NCBI GenBank assembly: GCA_020860385.1
Contig: JAJBUK010000111.1
Span: 1-32,591 of the forward strand
Length of the DNA: 32,591 bases
From: Clostridiales bacterium
GTDB taxonomy: Bacteria > Bacillota > Clostridia > Oscillospirales > Oscillospiraceae
Direction: 5' to 3'
Shown one piece after another: positions 16,341 to 24,489 of this stretch. The position numbers and the translations under genes are program-made. Position 1 is the stretch's first letter. Each line of letters begins with the position of its first letter. Below the pieces are notes generated by a model. It made no database searches. It saw nothing but the letters and a program-made list of their open reading frames with translations, and was not told the DNA's origin.

Positions 16341-17393
16341 ATGAACAAAAAGCAACTGATTGCCTTTGGCACGGCCCTGGCTCTGTGCCTGCCTCTGACC
16401 GCCTGCGGCGGTTCCGGCAGCGAGAGCAACGGCGAGGTCAACGTCTACAACTGGGGCGAATATCTTGATGAGGACTTGCTGGACCAGTTTGAAGAGGAGA
16501 CCGGCATCAAGGTCAACTACTCCACCTACTCCGACAACGAATCCCTGTACGCCACCCTGAAAAGCGGCTCCGGTGGCTATGACGTTATCATTCCGTCTGA
16601 CTATATGATTTCCCGCATGATTGAGGAGGATATGTTGCTGGAGCTGGACTTTGACCAGATTCCCAACTACGAGTATATCGATGAGGACTACAAGGGCCTG
16701 GAGTACGACCCGGACAACGCCTATTCCGTCCCCTATATGTGGGGCGTGGTGGGCATTGTATACAACACCACCATGGTGGACTATGAGCCCACCAGCTGGG
16801 ACATTTTGTGGGACGAGGACCTGTCCGGCCAAATCCTGATGTTTGACAACAGCCGGGACGCCATCGGCATCGCCCTGAAGCTGCTGGGCTACTCCTACAA
16901 CACCACCAACGAGGATGAAATCGTGGCGGCTGTGGACAAGCTGATTGAGCAGAAGCCTCTGGTGCAGGCCTACGTGATGGATCAAATTTTTGACAAAATG
17001 GAGGCCGGAGAGGCGGCGGTGGGCCCCTACTACGCCGGGGACGCCATCACCATGATGGAGGAGAATCCTGACCTCTCCTTCTTCATCCCGGACGAGGGCA
17101 CCAACTACTATGTGGACGCTATGTGCATCCCCAAGGACGCCGACAATGTGGAGAACGCCCTGGCCTTCATCAACTTCATGTGCGACCCGGAGTCCTCCGC
17201 CGCCAACGCAGAGTATATCTACTACTCCACGCCGGAGAGCGCCGCCAAGGAGCTGCTGTCGGACGAGCTGAAAAACAGCGACATTGCCTACCCCTCCCAG
17301 GAAATCATGAGCCTGACGGAGGTGTACACCAATCTGCCTCAGGACATTCTGGACTTGTACGATTCAGAGTGGCTGCGCCTGAAGGCATCCTGA
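16341..17393 (+). CDS. potD: Spermidine/putrescine-binding lipoprotein PotD
   Basis: This 350-residue extracellular solute-binding protein is lipid-anchored. A short signal ends in the lipobox LTAC, with Cys22 as the lipidated residue. The mature part starts with the family-typical VNVYNWGEYLDEDLLDQFEE segment. Acidic and aromatic residues that line polyamine pockets are abundant; the exact polyamine cannot be read from sequence. AAGGAGGGG lies eight bases before ATG. It is the last gene of the operon and is followed by a terminator. Confidence 0.94.
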   Translation: MNKKQLIAFGTALALCLPLTACGGSGSESNGEVNVYNWGEYLDEDLLDQFEEETGIKVNYSTYSDNESLYATLKSGSGGYDVIIPSDYMISRMIEEDMLLELDFDQIPNYEYIDEDYKGLEYDPDNAYSVPYMWGVVGIVYNTTMVDYEPTSWDILWDEDLSGQILMFDNSRDAIGIALKLLGYSYNTTNEDEIVAAVDKLIEQKPLVQAYVMDQIFDKMEAGEAAVGPYYAGDAITMMEENPDLSFFIPDEGTNYYVDAMCIPKDADNVENALAFINFMCDPESSAANAEYIYYSTPESAAKELLSDELKNSDIAYPSQEIMSLTEVYTNLPQDILDLYDSEWLRLKAS

Positions 17394-17426
17394 CCGGCGG
17401 ACGAACCTCATTTGCTGCATGAAAGA

Positions 17427-17456
17427 GGGCGACCACTGTAAAGTGGCCGCCCTTTT
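17427..17456 (+). terminator. Terminator of potABCD, possibly bidirectional
   Basis: An 11-bp stem with one mismatch (17427-17437 with 17442-17452, loop GTAA) is followed by TTTT. On the minus strand it is followed by TCTTTC and lies 15-20 bases past the convergent BMP-lipoprotein stop. Confidence 0.82.
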
Positions 17457-17470
17457 CATATCCGCTTTTG

Positions 17471-18550
17471 TCAGCTTTTACTGGCCGAAACCACCCGCAG
17501 GGTGGGCACCTCGCTGATGCTGTCAGAGATGACGATATAGCCGTCAACGATGTCCTGCACCAGCAACGCATATTCGTCGTAGCTCATGCCCGTGAAGGGC
17601 CAATCCTCTTCTGTCACATCCAGGCCTACACAGTCCTCCGCCAGCCCTACCGTGGTCGTTTGGCCTGCCGCTGCGGTTCCCCATTCCCAGTCGTTTTTTT
17701 CCAGGCTGTCCAGCGCCAGCGCAATGGCCTTGTCAAACTGCTTTACGGCGGCGGTGAAGACCTGATCATCCTGCTGGGCGAAGTCGGAAAGGATCACCTT
17801 TTTGTCGCTGGCTGCCGCTGCGCTGAGTACGTTTTCAAGGCCATCGCCGCAGGCGGCGAAAATCACGCCCACCCCTTTGCCGTACCACTTTTCGCAGGTG
17901 CTTTCCAGGTTTTCACTGGCGTCAAAGGTGTCGGAATAGGTATAGCGCACTGTTACGTCGCCTTCCTCCAGCCGCAGCTCATAGGCCGCCTGGTCCGCCC
18001 CCTGCAGGAAGCCGTACAGGTACTGAATCACTCCGGTCAGCTGTACGCCTCCTACGAAGCCCAGACGCCGGTATCCTTCCGCCACTGCGGCATAACCGGC
18101 CAGGAATCCGGCCTGCTCCTCCTGGAAGAGGACGCAGTGTACATTTTCTGCCGTCTCATAATTGTAGTCGATGTCATGGGGCTCTCCGTCCAGCAGCAGG
18201 ATTTGGAGGCTGCTGTGCGCCGATTGAATTTCATAGACAGGCTGCTCGAAGCTGCTGCCCGCCACCACGATCACCCGGACGCCGTCCTCATAGGCCTGGT
18301 CCATGCTATTGTACAGGTCCTCTGTATCGCTGCCCTCCGGCACATAGCAGGCGACCTCATAGCCCGCTTCTTCACACCAGGCCTGCACGCCCTCATAAAC
18401 CGCCTGATTATACGAGCTGTCCTGGAGGGAGCCGCCGTCCGTCACCACTGCGATGGTGCGGGCGTTTTCTGTCTGCTCTCCGCAGGCCGTCAGCCCCACG
18501 GCCAGCAACAGTGCCAGCAGGACGCAGATACCCTTCGCGCCGTGTTTCAT
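17471..18550 (-). CDS. BMP-family (PnrA-like) substrate-binding lipoprotein
   Basis: This 359-residue lipoprotein (lipobox LTAC, Cys23) belongs to the BMP/Med/PnrA family of periplasmic-binding-fold proteins, many of which bind purine nucleosides. Family-type blocks include an N-terminal VVTDGGSLQDSSYNQAV, VIVVAGSSFEQPV, GFVGGVQLTG and VIFAACGDGLENVL. No ABC ATPase or permease gene follows, so it may feed a transporter encoded elsewhere or act as a sensor. Its ATG overlaps the stop of the upstream CYTH gene (ATGA), so the two are translated together. The ligand cannot be decided from the sequence. Confidence 0.88.
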   Translation of the reverse strand: MKHGAKGICVLLALLLAVGLTACGEQTENARTIAVVTDGGSLQDSSYNQAVYEGVQAWCEEAGYEVACYVPEGSDTEDLYNSMDQAYEDGVRVIVVAGSSFEQPVYEIQSAHSSLQILLLDGEPHDIDYNYETAENVHCVLFQEEQAGFLAGYAAVAEGYRRLGFVGGVQLTGVIQYLYGFLQGADQAAYELRLEEGDVTVRYTYSDTFDASENLESTCEKWYGKGVGVIFAACGDGLENVLSAAAASDKKVILSDFAQQDDQVFTAAVKQFDKAIALALDSLEKNDWEWGTAAAGQTTTVGLAEDCVGLDVTEEDWPFTGMSYDEYALLVQDIVDGYIVISDSISEVPTLRVVSASKS

Positions 18551-19032
18551 TTACTCCGATTTCCCCCCGGAACTGTGCGGTCAAGCCAGTAGTTGTGCAT
18601 TTTAAAGCCAGTTTCATAGGTGGTCTCCCGGCCCAGGAAGGGCAGCGGCTGCCAGGAAGCTGCCGCCTCCTCAGAGGGAAACTCCACCTCCGCATAGGAG
18701 AAAACGCCCCCATCCACAATGGAGCATTCCAGCGTATGTCCGTCCTCCAGCGCATAGGCCCGGTAATCCTTACAAATCATGGGCCGCTCCAGCAGGCCCT
18801 TCAGCTCCTCATATTGCTGCGCCTCCAGGGAGGTCTCTACCTCATGCCGGGCCAGGTCGCCCTGGCTCTTAATGGTCAGGCGATAGGCGCATTGGCCCGT
18901 GGCGCAGTCCTCACTTTTGCGGATGCGCACCTCGAAGGGTGTGATGCTCAGGTAGCCCTGCTCGGTTCTTTTGTGGACCTTACAGGGTAAATCCGGGAAT
19001 TGGTCTATCCAAAATTTGCGCTCGATTTCCAT
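18547..19032 (-). CDS. CYTH-domain triphosphatase-like protein
   Basis: This 161-residue protein is a stand-alone CYTH domain of the triphosphate tunnel family. The signature EIERKF (2-7) is intact. Alternating charged strands typical of the tunnel follow, including RLTIKSQG, RHEVETSL and YAEVEFPS. Members hydrolyse inorganic triphosphate or other triphosphates, or make cyclic or thiamine phosphates; the substrate here is unknown. AAGGAGG lies nine bases before ATG, behind a good promoter. It is translationally coupled to a possible nucleoside-binding lipoprotein, an unusual partner. Confidence 0.88.
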   Translation of the reverse strand: MEIERKFWIDQFPDLPCKVHKRTEQGYLSITPFEVRIRKSEDCATGQCAYRLTIKSQGDLARHEVETSLEAQQYEELKGLLERPMICKDYRAYALEDGHTLECSIVDGGVFSYAEVEFPSEEAAASWQPLPFLGRETTYETGFKMHNYWLDRTVPGGNRSK

Positions 19033-19085
19033 TTGAAACGTCCTCCTTACTCCGGGCGTTGCAGTGTTTCTTTCTCACAACTACC

Positions 19086-19114
19086 ATCATACCATTTTTG
19101 CGCGGACTTGTAAA
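19086..19114 (-). promoter_or_regulatory. Promoter of the CYTH-BMP operon
   Basis: TTTACA (complement of 19109-19114) and TATGAT (complement of 19086-19091) have a 17-bp spacer. I see no clear terminator between this promoter and the end of the EPS operon, so some read-through is possible. Confidence 0.78.
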
Positions 19115-19188
19115 GATGTCTGCGTGGCGGCAGAATTTTCCAAAGGAGCTGTGCCTGCTGCCGTCCGTCCGCTTATATCCCGCGTTGT

Positions 19189-19827
19189 TCACCTTGTCCG
19201 CCTCGTTCCGGTATGATTCCGGACAACGCCAAGAATTTTGCCGCACTTTTCCAGCTGCACTGCAACGGCTTGCGCCTGCTTGCGGCGCGCAGACCTGTCC
19301 CCTATCACCAAAATCGCACCATCACACTGGGCGGCGGTCAGTGCCGCATCGGCGAACGCTCCCAGCGGAGGCGTATCGACCAGGACATAGTCATATTGCT
19401 TCCGCAGCTCCGCCAGCAGCATACGGAACCGGCTCCCGTTCAGAAGCTCCAGCGGATTGGCCGGGCACGCTCCAGCAAACAGCAGGTGCAGCTTCTGATG
19501 CTGCGTCGTGTACAGGCAGTCGTCCAACGAACATTGTCCGTTCAAAACCTCGGTCAGTCCTGCGGCGGCACTGAGGGCGGCGTTTCGCTCTGCCATCACG
19601 GAGCTTCTCAGGTCTGCGTCGAGGACAAGCACCGTTTTCCCCAGTTCTGCCAGGTTCCTGGCGATGTTGAGGGAAACGGTGGTTTTCCCTTCCCCCTTCC
19701 CGCAGCTTGTGACAGCAATCACAGACCGCTCCTGACAGGAGAATAGCAGATTGACGCAAAGGGCCTGATACGCCTCCCGGAGAAGGGCGCTGTCCCGTTC
19801 CGGCAGCACCAGCGTGACACAGTTCAT
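19189..19827 (-). CDS. CpsD/CapB-family tyrosine-kinase-like ATPase
   Basis: This 212-residue protein belongs to the bacterial tyrosine kinase family that pairs with a Wzz-type membrane activator to control polysaccharide chain length. Walker A SCGKGEGKTT (41-50), Walker A' VLVLDAD (66-72) and Walker B VLVDTPP (148-154) are intact, as is the N-terminal LREAYQALCVNL activation helix. The C-terminal tail ends in basic residues and lacks the tyrosine cluster that active members autophosphorylate. It could be truncated, regulated differently or an ATPase only. The ATG overlaps the stop of the Wzz-like gene, its expected partner. It is the last gene of the EPS operon. Confidence 0.88.
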   Translation of the reverse strand: MNCVTLVLPERDSALLREAYQALCVNLLFSCQERSVIAVTSCGKGEGKTTVSLNIARNLAELGKTVLVLDADLRSSVMAERNAALSAAAGLTEVLNGQCSLDDCLYTTQHQKLHLLFAGACPANPLELLNGSRFRMLLAELRKQYDYVLVDTPPLGAFADAALTAAQCDGAILVIGDRSARRKQAQAVAVQLEKCGKILGVVRNHTGTRRTR

Positions 19828-20570
19828 CTCCTCTGCTCCCCCCTTTTGCGGCCAAAGCCGTTGGCCTTTTGCGCTGCCCTGTCTGCGTTGGGTATCTCGC
19901 CCAAGACGTTCAACCCCAGATACTGCTGAATGTCCTCCGCCGTGTCCATCCTGTCATTCAGCAGGAACGCAATCAGGAAGGCGGAGTAGACCAGCACCGA
20001 GGCAATCATGCCAATCAGCAGATAGGACACGGTGCTGAGGCGATTGCTCGGCTCGCTGTCCAGCGTTCCCGTTTCAAAAAAGTGTACCTGCTGAAAGCCC
20101 ATGGCGTCCGTGATTTTATCCTGACCGATTTCACACAGCACATCTACGATTTCCTTTGCAAGCTCCGGCGTCTCCGCCTGAACCGTTACCTCTAAAATCC
20201 GGGTATCCTCCGGGTTTGCGGTAGAGACACGGTCATATAACTCCTCATAGTCCATCGTCAGCTGCAAGGTGTCTATCACCTCATCCAAAACCGCATGGCT
20301 CTTGAGCAAATAAGTGCAGTCGTTGACCACATTCAGCGCCAGCGAGAAATCCGAGGCCGTATTGGCCGCGCCGTCCTCCTCATTTTGATACAGGATATAC
20401 AGCGTCGCCGTTGAGGCGTACAGCGGCGGAAGGGCCAGCTGCACAGCCGCGAACGAAAGCACCACCGCTAGGGGCGCGGCCAGAATGATTGTCCATAAAT
20501 GACGGACGAAAATGCTCCAAAAGTCCCTGATTGTAACACACCTTGCCGGTGCTGCATCCATTGGTTTCAT
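19824..20570 (-). CDS. Wzz/CapA-type chain-length and kinase modulator
   Basis: This 248-residue membrane protein has the layout of Firmicutes Wzz-family activators: membrane segment 1 (about 25-46), an external domain and membrane segment 2 (about 181-204). A short cytoplasmic tail follows with DTAEDIQQYLGLNVLGEIP, which is the usual docking sequence for the CpsD-type kinase. It sets polysaccharide chain length together with the overlapping kinase gene (ATGA). It starts 29 bases behind the epimerase gene. Confidence 0.9.
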   Translation of the reverse strand: MKPMDAAPARCVTIRDFWSIFVRHLWTIILAAPLAVVLSFAAVQLALPPLYASTATLYILYQNEEDGAANTASDFSLALNVVNDCTYLLKSHAVLDEVIDTLQLTMDYEELYDRVSTANPEDTRILEVTVQAETPELAKEIVDVLCEIGQDKITDAMGFQQVHFFETGTLDSEPSNRLSTVSYLLIGMIASVLVYSAFLIAFLLNDRMDTAEDIQQYLGLNVLGEIPNADRAAQKANGFGRKRGEQRR

Positions 20571-20599
20571 TCAGCGCCTCCCTTCCGGCTGCGCAGCCT

Positions 20600-21793
20600 T
20601 TACCTGGGCTGCTCCTTCCGCCAGACCAGACGGTCAACGATGGCGGTGTAGGACTGGATGATTTTCACCACCCTGGTGGATACGGATTCCTCCTGGTAGT
20701 CCGGCACAGGCGTTCCATAGGCGCCGTCCCGGTGCAGCTGCACCGCCGTCTCCACGCCCTGGAGCAGCGATGCCGTCTCAATGCCCGCCAGTACGAAGCA
20801 GCCCCGCTCCATGGCCTCGGGCCGCTCCGTGGAGGTGCGGATACAGACCGCCGGGAAGGGCCGCCCGATGGACGCGAAGAAGCTGGCCTCCTCCGGCATC
20901 GTCCCGCTGTCCGACACCACGGCGAAGGCGTGCAGTTGCAGACAGTTATAGTCATGGAAGCCCAGCGGCTCATGGGGCACCACCCGCCGGTCCAGCGGAA
21001 AGCCGCTGGCCTCCAGCCGCTTCCGCGCACGGGGATGGCAGGAGTACAAAATGGGCAGGTCATAGCGCTCCGCCAGGGCGTTGATTGCCGTAAACAGGGA
21101 GCGGAAATTCTCCTCCGTGTCAAGATTCTCCTCCCGGTGGGCGGAGAGCAGGATATACCTGCCCTTTTCCAGCCCCAAACGGGCATGGATGCCGCTGCCT
21201 TCGATTTCCGGCAGGCTGCGGCGCAGCACCTCAGCCATAGGGGAGCCGGTCACAAAGGTGCGCTCCCCGGGCAGGCCGCACTCGTGCAGGTATCGCCTGG
21301 CCTGCTCGGAGTAGGCCAGATTCACGTCGGAGATGATGTCCACAATGCGCCGGTTCGTCTCCTCCGGCAAACACTCGTCCTTGCAGCGATTCCCCGCCTC
21401 CATGTGAAAGATGGGAATGTGCAGTCGTTTCGCCGCAATGGCCGACAGGCAGGAGTTGGTGTCCCCCAGAATCAGCAAGGCGTCCGGTTTGACCTGCGCC
21501 ATCAGCTTGTAGGAGCAGCTGATGATATTGCCAATGGTAGCCCCCAGGTCCTCCCCCACTGCGTCCATGTAGACCTCCGGCGCGTCCAGCTTCAGGTCCC
21601 GGAAAAAGATACCGCTGAGATTGTAGTCATAATTCTGCCCGGTGTGGGCCAGGAGGGTGTCAAAGTACCGCCTGCATTTGCGGATGACCTCCGACAGACG
21701 GATGATTTCAGGCCGCGTCCCAACGATGATCAGCAGCTTTAGCCTGCCGTCCTGCCGGAAAGAGACATCCGTATAATCCAGTTTACATCCCAT
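20600..21793 (-). CDS. Non-hydrolysing UDP-sugar 2-epimerase, CapG/WecB-like
   Basis: This 397-residue GT-B-fold epimerase has the family start LLIIVGTRPEIIRLSEV (20-36), HTGQNYDYNLSGIFF and the downstream HMEAGNRCKDECLPEETNRR block with active-site acidic and histidine residues. WecB makes UDP-ManNAc from UDP-GlcNAc. The Staphylococcus CapG homologue instead makes UDP-L-FucNAc from UDP-N-acetyl-L-talosamine. Because the gene directly follows capF, I favour the CapG role, by inference. The ATG abuts the capF stop (TAAATG), with GGTGGAG just upstream. The N terminus is about 17 residues longer than typical members, as no internal start codon fits. Confidence 0.88.
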   Translation of the reverse strand: MGCKLDYTDVSFRQDGRLKLLIIVGTRPEIIRLSEVIRKCRRYFDTLLAHTGQNYDYNLSGIFFRDLKLDAPEVYMDAVGEDLGATIGNIISCSYKLMAQVKPDALLILGDTNSCLSAIAAKRLHIPIFHMEAGNRCKDECLPEETNRRIVDIISDVNLAYSEQARRYLHECGLPGERTFVTGSPMAEVLRRSLPEIEGSGIHARLGLEKGRYILLSAHREENLDTEENFRSLFTAINALAERYDLPILYSCHPRARKRLEASGFPLDRRVVPHEPLGFHDYNCLQLHAFAVVSDSGTMPEEASFFASIGRPFPAVCIRTSTERPEAMERGCFVLAGIETASLLQGVETAVQLHRDGAYGTPVPDYQEESVSTRVVKIIQSYTAIVDRLVWRKEQPR

Positions 21794-22999
21794 TTACTCC
21801 ACCTCCACCGGCTCCGCAAAGGTGTCCGGACGCTGCGGGTCGAATACTTCGCTGGCCCACATCACTGTCACCAGGTTCTCCGTCTGGGAGAGGTTGATGA
21901 GGTCGTGCGTATAACCGGGCAGCATATGAACCGCCGTCAGCTGCTCCCCGGACACTTCAAATTCCAGCACCTCGTCTGACCAAATGCTTCGCTCCCGAAT
22001 CAGGCCGTGCCCGGCCACCACGATAAAAAGCTCCCACTTGCTGTGGTGCCAGTGCTGCCCCCTGGTGCGGCCCGGGCGGGAAACGCACACGCTGAACTGT
22101 CCGCCGCTGGGGGTTTTCAGCAGCTCGGTGAAGCCGCCCCGCGGGTCCTCATTCGTTTTCAGCGGGAACGCGACCTTTTCCTTCGGCAGGTAGGACAGAT
22201 AGGTCGCGTACAGCTTCCCGGCAAAGGAGCCTGCCGGAAGCTCCGGCAGCATCAGGGTTTGGGGCTGGTCGCGGAATGTTTGCAGCAGCGCCGCAAGCTC
22301 CCCCAACGTGATACGATGCACCGTTGGAATGTAGCAGTAACGGCCCTGGGGCATGGGAGTGACCGTCAGCCCTTCGTACTCACAGTGTTGCGTCCGACCC
22401 TCCAGGGCGTCCAGCAGGCCGTCCAGCAAATCATCGATATAGAGCAGCGTCAGTTCTGTAGCAGGGTCGTCGATTGTAAAGGATAACCCCTTTGCAATGC
22501 TGCTGCAAAGGGTGGCCACCACGGAATTGTAGTTGGGGCGGCACCATTTGCCGAACAGGTTGGGGAGGCGGTAAACCAGCGCCCTGGCCCCGGTCTCATC
22601 CGCGTACCGAAACAGCAGTTCCTCCGCCGCCAGCTTCGATTTGCCGTATGCGGAGCCTGCATAGCGCCCGCCCAGGGACGCCTGAATGGAGGATGCCAGC
22701 ATCACCGGGCAGGCGTTGCCATGCTTCCTCAAGGTATTCAGCAAAACGGACGTGAAACCGAAATTGCCCGTCATATAGTCGGCGGCGTCCCTGGGGCGGT
22801 TGACCCCGGCCAGGTGAAAGACGAAATCCGCCCTCTGGCAGAACAAGTCCAGCATAGCCGGGTCGGTATCCAAATCATACCCAAAAATCTCATCGATTTT
22901 GAGCTGCCTCGTCCTGTCCTTGCCCGTTTGAAGGTTCCGCAGAGAGGCGCACAGGTTCCGCCCTACGAAGCCCTTCGCCCCGGTCACCAGAAGATTCAT
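21794..22999 (-). CDS. capF: CapF-like bifunctional reductase/epimerase for UDP-L-FucNAc synthesis
   Basis: This 401-residue protein is an extended short-chain dehydrogenase with a C-terminal cupin, the distinctive CapF architecture. The NAD(P)-binding GxxGFxG (7-13) starts the protein and YGKSK supplies the catalytic Tyr/Lys. The cupin (about 275-395) includes GQHWHHSKWELFIVVAGHG, with metal-binding histidines. CapF acts on the 4-keto product of CapE and makes the L-talo sugar that CapG epimerises. The open frame extends 40 codons further up, but ATG at 22999 follows GGGGAGGG by seven bases and overlaps the flippase stop, so I chose it. capE itself is missing from this operon. Confidence 0.9.
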   Translation of the reverse strand: MNLLVTGAKGFVGRNLCASLRNLQTGKDRTRQLKIDEIFGYDLDTDPAMLDLFCQRADFVFHLAGVNRPRDAADYMTGNFGFTSVLLNTLRKHGNACPVMLASSIQASLGGRYAGSAYGKSKLAAEELLFRYADETGARALVYRLPNLFGKWCRPNYNSVVATLCSSIAKGLSFTIDDPATELTLLYIDDLLDGLLDALEGRTQHCEYEGLTVTPMPQGRYCYIPTVHRITLGELAALLQTFRDQPQTLMLPELPAGSFAGKLYATYLSYLPKEKVAFPLKTNEDPRGGFTELLKTPSGGQFSVCVSRPGRTRGQHWHHSKWELFIVVAGHGLIRERSIWSDEVLEFEVSGEQLTAVHMLPGYTHDLINLSQTENLVTVMWASEVFDPQRPDTFAEPVEVE

Positions 23000-24489
23000 C
23001 TCGTTGCCCTCCCCTGTGAAACGCTGCTGATGTCCCGTAAATCCTGTAGAAGCCGCTTTCCGTACAGTGCGCACATAGTCACGCCATAGGCGGCGCAGAG
23101 CAGAAGCAGTGTCAGCCAATCCTGCACCCCAGCCTGCTCCAGCCGGGTGCGCAGAGCCAGGAGCAGGACGGACAGAGCGGCATTCGCCGCCGCAAAACGC
23201 ACCAGAAAGGACGCATCAACGAGGTCAAGTATCCCTCCGCCTAACTCCTTTGCGCTCAACTGCATCATCAGGAGGCCGGTTACCCCCGTGACGGCCAGCG
23301 TTGCCACCGCAGGCCCGATGACGCCCAGGCAGGAAAACAGCAGCACATCCAGCCCCAAATTGGCAGCGGCGGAGCCGATGGCAAGGAGCATCAGCGGCTT
23401 CGTCTTCCCCGCCGCGCTCAACACCAGCGTCACATTTGTGACGCGCACGAAGTCAACCGCAAGATAAACCGCAAAGATGGGATACCCGCTCAGGTACTTT
23501 TCCGTATAGAGCAGCTCCATCAGCTGCGGTGAGACCACCAGGGCGGCGCAAACCATGACCGCCGTGGTGCCGTAGACGATTTCAAAAAAGCGCCGATACA
23601 GCCGGAGCGCATCCCCCCGCTTCCCTTCCGCGATGCGCCTTGTCAGCGCCGGCAGCATCACGGTGGAAAACGAGGTCAGCACAATATCAAACGGCAGCAT
23701 CTTTGACGCATTGGCGTACACTGCAAGCGTCTCCGTGTCCGTCATGGCGGCAATCACATATTTATCGCAGTCCCGGTTGACGGTGCTGAGCAGCGTAAAC
23801 ACGGCCATCGGCAGCATATACGCCATGATACGGGGCAGCAGGCGGAGCTTCGTCTTGCGCAGCCGAAACACGCCGCCGTTTTTGCGCAGGATGCAAAGGA
23901 AGAACAATAGCTGACCGGCATCCAGCAGCACCGTAGCGAGGAGCAGCAACCCAACGCTCTGCGTCCACGCAACCATCAGCAGCACGACCCACAGCCGGAT
24001 GAGGGAGACTGCCAGATTCCGCAGGGCAAGCAGCCGCGCCTTGCCGATGGATACCATCAAAACCTGAGTCATGGACAACAGATTTTGCAGCAGCGGCAAA
24101 ACCGCTGCATAGGCCAGGTATCGCTTCACCTGGTCATTCCCCAGGCCGGCAGCAATAGGGGCGCTGCACACCATGATCAGGCAGCCGCTGACGACGCTGA
24201 TAATACACTGCACCAGATAAAGCGTGGCGATATAGGCTTCCCGCTGACCGCTGTCTCCCTCGCTGCAAAAGAAGTAATTGACGCCGTCGCCCATGCCAAG
24301 GATGGTCAACGACGATACGGTGGAGACGATCAGCAGAATTTCCGAATAGGTACCGTAGTCATACACCGTCAACTGCTGAGAGAGCAGCCGCGTGACGGCA
24401 AAACTCAGCGTCATGGTCACCAGCCGGATAAAGGTCAGAAGAAGCGCGTCTCCCGACAGCCCCCGCAGAGAAGGCAGCCTTGCCGTCAT
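22996..24489 (-). CDS. Polysaccharide flippase of the MOP superfamily (Wzx-like)
   Basis: This 497-residue polytopic membrane protein has about 12-14 hydrophobic segments and the Wzx-family opening (FIRLVTMTLSFAVTRLLS, then YGTYSEILLI). It should flip lipid-linked sugar repeat units across the membrane before polymerisation. The start overlaps the glycosyltransferase stop and the stop overlaps capF, both as ATGA. No Wzy-type polymerase is found in the operon. Substrate specificity cannot be read. Confidence 0.9.
   Translation of the reverse strand: MTARLPSLRGLSGDALLLTFIRLVTMTLSFAVTRLLSQQLTVYDYGTYSEILLIVSTVSSLTILGMGDGVNYFFCSEGDSGQREAYIATLYLVQCIISVVSGCLIMVCSAPIAAGLGNDQVKRYLAYAAVLPLLQNLLSMTQVLMVSIGKARLLALRNLAVSLIRLWVVLLMVAWTQSVGLLLLATVLLDAGQLLFFLCILRKNGGVFRLRKTKLRLLPRIMAYMLPMAVFTLLSTVNRDCDKYVIAAMTDTETLAVYANASKMLPFDIVLTSFSTVMLPALTRRIAEGKRGDALRLYRRFFEIVYGTTAVMVCAALVVSPQLMELLYTEKYLSGYPIFAVYLAVDFVRVTNVTLVLSAAGKTKPLMLLAIGSAAANLGLDVLLFSCLGVIGPAVATLAVTGVTGLLMMQLSAKELGGGILDLVDASFLVRFAAANAALSVLLLALRTRLEQAGVQDWLTLLLLCAAYGVTMCALYGKRLLQDLRDISSVSQGRATR

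Noticed and set aside
17468-18592. Rightward frame of 374 codons opposite the BMP lipoprotein gene
   Set aside because: Shadow; the minus strand encodes a complete lipoprotein with signal and family motifs.
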